The notes beneath the pieces are model-generated. The model saw nothing but the letters and a program-made list of their open reading frames with translations, had not been told where the DNA came from and did no database searches. From the NCBI GenBank assembly GCA_963966185.1, contig CAWZYM010000391.1:310001-374000 (forward strand): 64,000 nt of DNA, read 5' to 3'. Shown in pieces: positions 60,573 through 64,000 of this stretch. Position 1 is the stretch's first letter; each line of letters starts with the position of its first letter. The DNA comes from Rhabditoides inermis (Eukaryota; Nematoda; Chromadorea; Rhabditida; Rhabditidae). The position numbers were made by a program, and so were the translations under genes.

Positions 60573-62556
60573 ATGGCGGGTTCAGTGTCGGGGGGCGCGG
60601 GAGGAGCAGGGGGAGTGCCCCCGCCAGCAGCTGCCCCACCATACCAGGCACGCATATTCGCATGTTGTTATTCTAACAGATAGTTTTGCAGTGGTTTGCT
60701 GGCAAGCAACCGGTGAGCCAGCGTGAGATGTTCGGGTATCAGCCGGGTGGGGCGGGAGGAGTAGGGGCGGGCACTGGAGGAGGACAAGGATTCGAGGGGA
60801 TGGACGCGGGGCCGTCTGGCGATGCGACCGCCGCCGCCACTGTCGGCACTGACGATAAGAGAAAGGTGCGATCATGTTTTTGTTGGATTTCGGTTCTTCT
60901 AAATATCGTATTTTTTTGTGAATATGCGATATAAGTGATTTCATGAAACACATGGTTGGTCGATCTGTGCAAATGTGGATTTGATAAAATGAGTTTTATG
61001 TGTAGTATGAATACACATATTTCCAGGAGATCTACGGCTTCAACGCGCCGTTCCAGTTGTTCTCCTCTGGATGGTCGCACGCGGCAGACCCACAAAGGAA
61101 GTTCAGACTCGCCGTCAGCAGCTTCCTAGAGGAGTACTCGAACAAGGTAAGAGGAAGGGAAGGCCCAGATGTACAAATCCTAGTGTTGTTTGGCGTATGC
61201 ATTTGTTTGTTTGAGGTGTGCATCGTTCAATTGGACGAGGAGGCGGGGGAGCTGGTGCAGCGATCCCAGTTCGACCATCCCTATCCCGCTACCAAGATCA
61301 TGTGAGTGCGAGGAAGAGAGGCTGTTGGTGATGAGTGATGTGTTGCAGGTGGATCCCCGACGACAAGGGCAACTACCCCGACCTGCTAGCCACCAGCGGA
61401 GACTATCTCAGGATATGGAGAGTGAGTAGATGGGGGATAGAGAGGAGAGGATTGAGAGAGAGAGGGGAGAGCCTTGGGTGGTTCAGGTGGGTGCGGACAA
61501 CGCTGCGCAGATCGAGGTGCTGCTGCACACGAATCGCACTGCCGAATACTGCGCCCCGCTCACGTCGTTTGATTGGAACGAGGTAGGCTAACAGTCTGTT
61601 ACTCTTTTGTATTGATTCATGTATTCCCTTTCTAGGTTGATATGAACCTGATTGGCACGTCGAGCATCGACACCACCTGCACTATTTGGCAGCTAGAGGT
61701 TGGTGGAATGTGGTTTGATTGAAGCGAAGTGTGTGTGTGTGTTGCAGACTGGACAGGCGGTGGGTCAGACGCGTGCGACGGGGAGTGGCGGAGGCGCGGC
61801 TGCGACGGCCGGCCGCGTCGGAGGCAGCGTGCGCACACAGATGATAGCACACGACAAGGAGGTGGGATTGACTGTGTCTGGCATGCTCGTCTACTCTCTC
61901 TCTCTCTGTTCAGGTGTTCGACATTGCGTTCAGCCGCTCGAACCGTGATGTGTTTGCGAGTGTGGGGGCGGATGGATCGGTGCGCATGTTCGATCTGCGG
62001 CAGCTCGAACATTCCACCATCATATACGAGGACCAGCTCAGGACGCCGCTGCTGAGGTGAGGAGTGAGATGCGAGGCGACCTCACGACTCACCCATCTCT
62101 TGCAGGCTGGCGTGGAACAGGCAGGACAACCACTATCTGGCGACGTTCGCGCAGAACAGCAACGAGGTGAAGATGCTGGACACGCGAGTTCCCTGCGTCG
62201 CAGTCGCCACACTCGCCAACCACAGGGCAGTCGTCAACGGAGTCAGCTGGGCGCCCCACTCCAGCTGCCACATATGCACTGCTGGTCAGCACACGCCTTT
62301 CTTTCTCTTTCTCACGCGTATGACTTTCCATTTAAGGCGACGACGCACAGGCTCTTATCTGGGATATCAACAACATGCCGAAGACGAAGATGGAGGATCC
62401 GATCCTTGCATACCAGGCAGGGGGAGAGGTGAGTAAGGGTGACGGGGTGGGAGGATGATTGTTGTATGTTCAGGTGAACCAAGTGCACTGGTCGTCTTCG
62501 TTCTCTGATTGGATTTCTATCTGCTACGGCAATCGACTCGAGATTTTGCGCGTCTG
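60573..62556 (+). CDS. DCAF7: WD40 scaffold protein of the WDR68/DCAF7 family, copy 2
   Basis: Twelve exons give 432 residues: 60573-60647, 60692-60865, 61027-61146, 61216-61301, 61349-61421, 61487-61582, 61636-61698, 61748-61861, 61914-62056, 62106-62284, 62337-62428, 62473-62556. The propeller blocks match copy 1: [86 protein letters not shown] and LEILRV. It differs by an N-terminal Gly/Ala/Pro-rich extension (about 85 residues) and a Gly/Ala insert after QTRATGSGG. Intron 1 appears to use a GC donor (CAG|GCACGC). One acceptor is TTTGAG and one TTTAAG. The role is presumably the same scaffold family as copy 1 with altered partners. The start is uncertain because in-frame upstream exons are possible. 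Confidence 0.93.
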
Positions 62557-64000
62557 AGACGAACAGAGAACGGAAGGAGATACGTTTTACCCCTTTACAT
62601 GTTTGTGGTACCGTTTTTGGAGCGTTTTACCCGCCTTTGTTCTGTGTAGAAGGTGCAGAGAGATGGTATCGTTGTTGTTGTGTGTACTGCGGTAATACTC
62701 CACTCACCCCTAACAAAACGCTGTTGCCAGTGTTCCTGAACCATGCATTGTTTGATAGTAGGTAGGGGTTGTTTGAGACTTGACATGCCCCCATCGCCCC
62801 TCCCCCTTCCATTTCACACCCAGCCTTCGCATTCGTTTCATCTCTCGTATCTGTAAAATAGTAGATCAGCTAATGTGCTAACTATACTTTTAATGTTACA
62901 TAGAGTTTCCCAAGTGCTCCTCCTTCACACAACACTCAGATTGCTCATAATTATATATTATTATTTTGTATTATGTTATGAATATCATGCGTGTTGCGTG
63001 TACAATAAAAACGGAGAAGTTGCAATGATTGTAGTCATTCGTTTGGTTTCTAATTAGTTTTTCGTGATTTGTATGGTTTCACTTTTATCAGCACTATCTC
63101 ATTTAGCGTTGATAAGTTATCGCTGGAATCGTGTAGATCGATTGTGAGACATTGGCGGTCTAGTCGACTCGCTCGCTCTTCCTTGTGACTGTCGCCTCTG
63201 TCATACATGTGTATCCGTTGGGTAGTGAATTCGGGAGTGTCAGGATCGATTCCGAGTGGCACTTAGTGAGTCCCCGCTGCTGCCACGCAGCCACCGCTTT
63301 TTGAACCGTGTTTTTGGTTTCCCGCGTGTTTTTGGTAGATCGAATGCGCAGTGAGAGCAGTGAAAGAGAGGCGGTTCTCTCCCTCGCTCTCTATGTGTTT
63401 TGCCGAGTGAGAGTGTATCCTCTGCACACTCTTGTGTATGCCGACGACTGCGAGAGAGAGAGAGAGAGGGGGGGGGAGGGAGTGTGTATAGAGCGGCGTA
63501 TTTATCCGTGCCCCTTTTTCTTCGGTATATGTGGTATTGTTGGCTGGCTGGCTGGGTTCAGTGTTGTTCTATCGATTGTGGGGTGTTTGTTGTCGTATTG
63601 GTATGCTATACACATGTAGACGTTCCTTCTTTCCACCCTTTCCAGTCACATTGTAATGTGTTTCTCCGGGAACGGAACATTCTGACATTCGTGCTCGCAA
63701 TTCCGCGATGTGAATTCATTCAGAGAGGGGGTGAAAGAAGATTGCTAGCTCTTTTTGCGGGTTGCATAGAGGGAATAGCATAGCGGCGAGGTTATATGAT
63801 TCCTGGCGAAAAACTCTGGCAAGAAGGTCGCCTCTTTGACCTGACCGCTCTTTTTGCTCACTCTTTTTGCACTCCGCATTGCGGTTAGCGTTTTTATGCG
63901 CAGCGTTTTTGCAGTAGTTTTTGCGAAGGCGGGTTTGCAAGAGTGCGATGGATAGTAAGAGAATAACGATGGGCCAAGGCGGATGTGGTTTGCTCAATCT
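62557..64000. other. 3' region of the WDR68 copy 2 gene and downstream intergenic sequence
   Basis: AATAAA at 63004-63009 is a plausible poly(A) signal. A minus-strand open frame at 63050-63262 (70 codons) has mixed composition (ACTAAG acceptor-like at its 5' end, ending KVKPYKSRKTN) and could be a terminal exon of a gene running in from the right, but nothing links to it inside the window. A GA/G tract lies at 63451-63480. No gene called. Confidence 0.4.

Noticed and set aside
63050..63262. Minus-strand 70-codon frame
   Set aside because: Composition is protein-like, but there is no linked exon, family match or start ATG inside the window, so it is mentioned only in the region entry.

Overview
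The window is nuclear DNA from a nematode, most likely a free-living clade V (Rhabditina) species. The evidence is a set of nematode-expanded families (a ground-like protein, two transthyretin-like proteins, a Clc-like membrane protein), small exons split by mostly short introns (several of 35-45 nt), and 3' splice acceptor sequences lying immediately upstream of many start codons, as expected for spliced-leader trans-splicing. I see no sign that the window is prokaryotic, organellar or viral. All gene models below are hand-spliced; where a model is called complete, the exon lengths sum to an open frame from ATG to stop.

Layout. 1-2.6 kb: purine-rich low complexity. 2.7-3.2 kb (-): TIMP-like metalloproteinase inhibitor. 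4.8-9.0 kb (+): AIFM3-like Rieske/FAD oxidoreductase with alternative first exons. 9.1-9.6 kb: TTAA-flanked mobile element. 12.0-14.6 kb (+): ground-like secreted protein. 15.0-19.4 kb (-): Gi/o-class G protein alpha subunit. 20.2-23.9 kb (-): two tandem transthyretin-like genes. 24.4-26.0 kb (-): HAD phosphatase of the phosphoglycolate phosphatase type. 26.0-30.2 kb: gene-poor, with a long foldback. 30.2-31.1 kb: a TATA-driven micro-ORF (+) and a small secreted protein (-). 32.0-32.5 kb: hAT-type MITE. 33.6-35.5 kb (-): BTB protein with a Cys-rich tail. 36.5-38.7 kb (-): Clc-like four-helix membrane protein with a SINE in one intron. 42.8-45.4 kb (-): DNA polymerase kappa, head to head with an Aurora kinase (45.8-47.2 kb, +). 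47.7-49.0 kb (+): two-helix, probably mitochondrial, protein. 49.4-53.3 kb (-): GDP-D-glucose phosphorylase. 55.1-57.0 kb (+): protein-L-isoaspartate methyltransferase with a hydrophobic N-terminal extension. 58.3-62.6 kb (+): two tandem WDR68/DCAF7 WD40 paralogues.

The genes do not form one pathway; this is an ordinary mixed gene neighbourhood. What stands out is RNA processing and repeats. Four introns appear to use GC donors, about ten acceptors end in GAG, and splice-acceptor-like sequences are tandemly duplicated upstream of two genes. One intron is almost entirely a GGGAGA array in the RNA sense. Several non-autonomous transposons and tRNA-derived elements are present with intact termini or target-site duplications.
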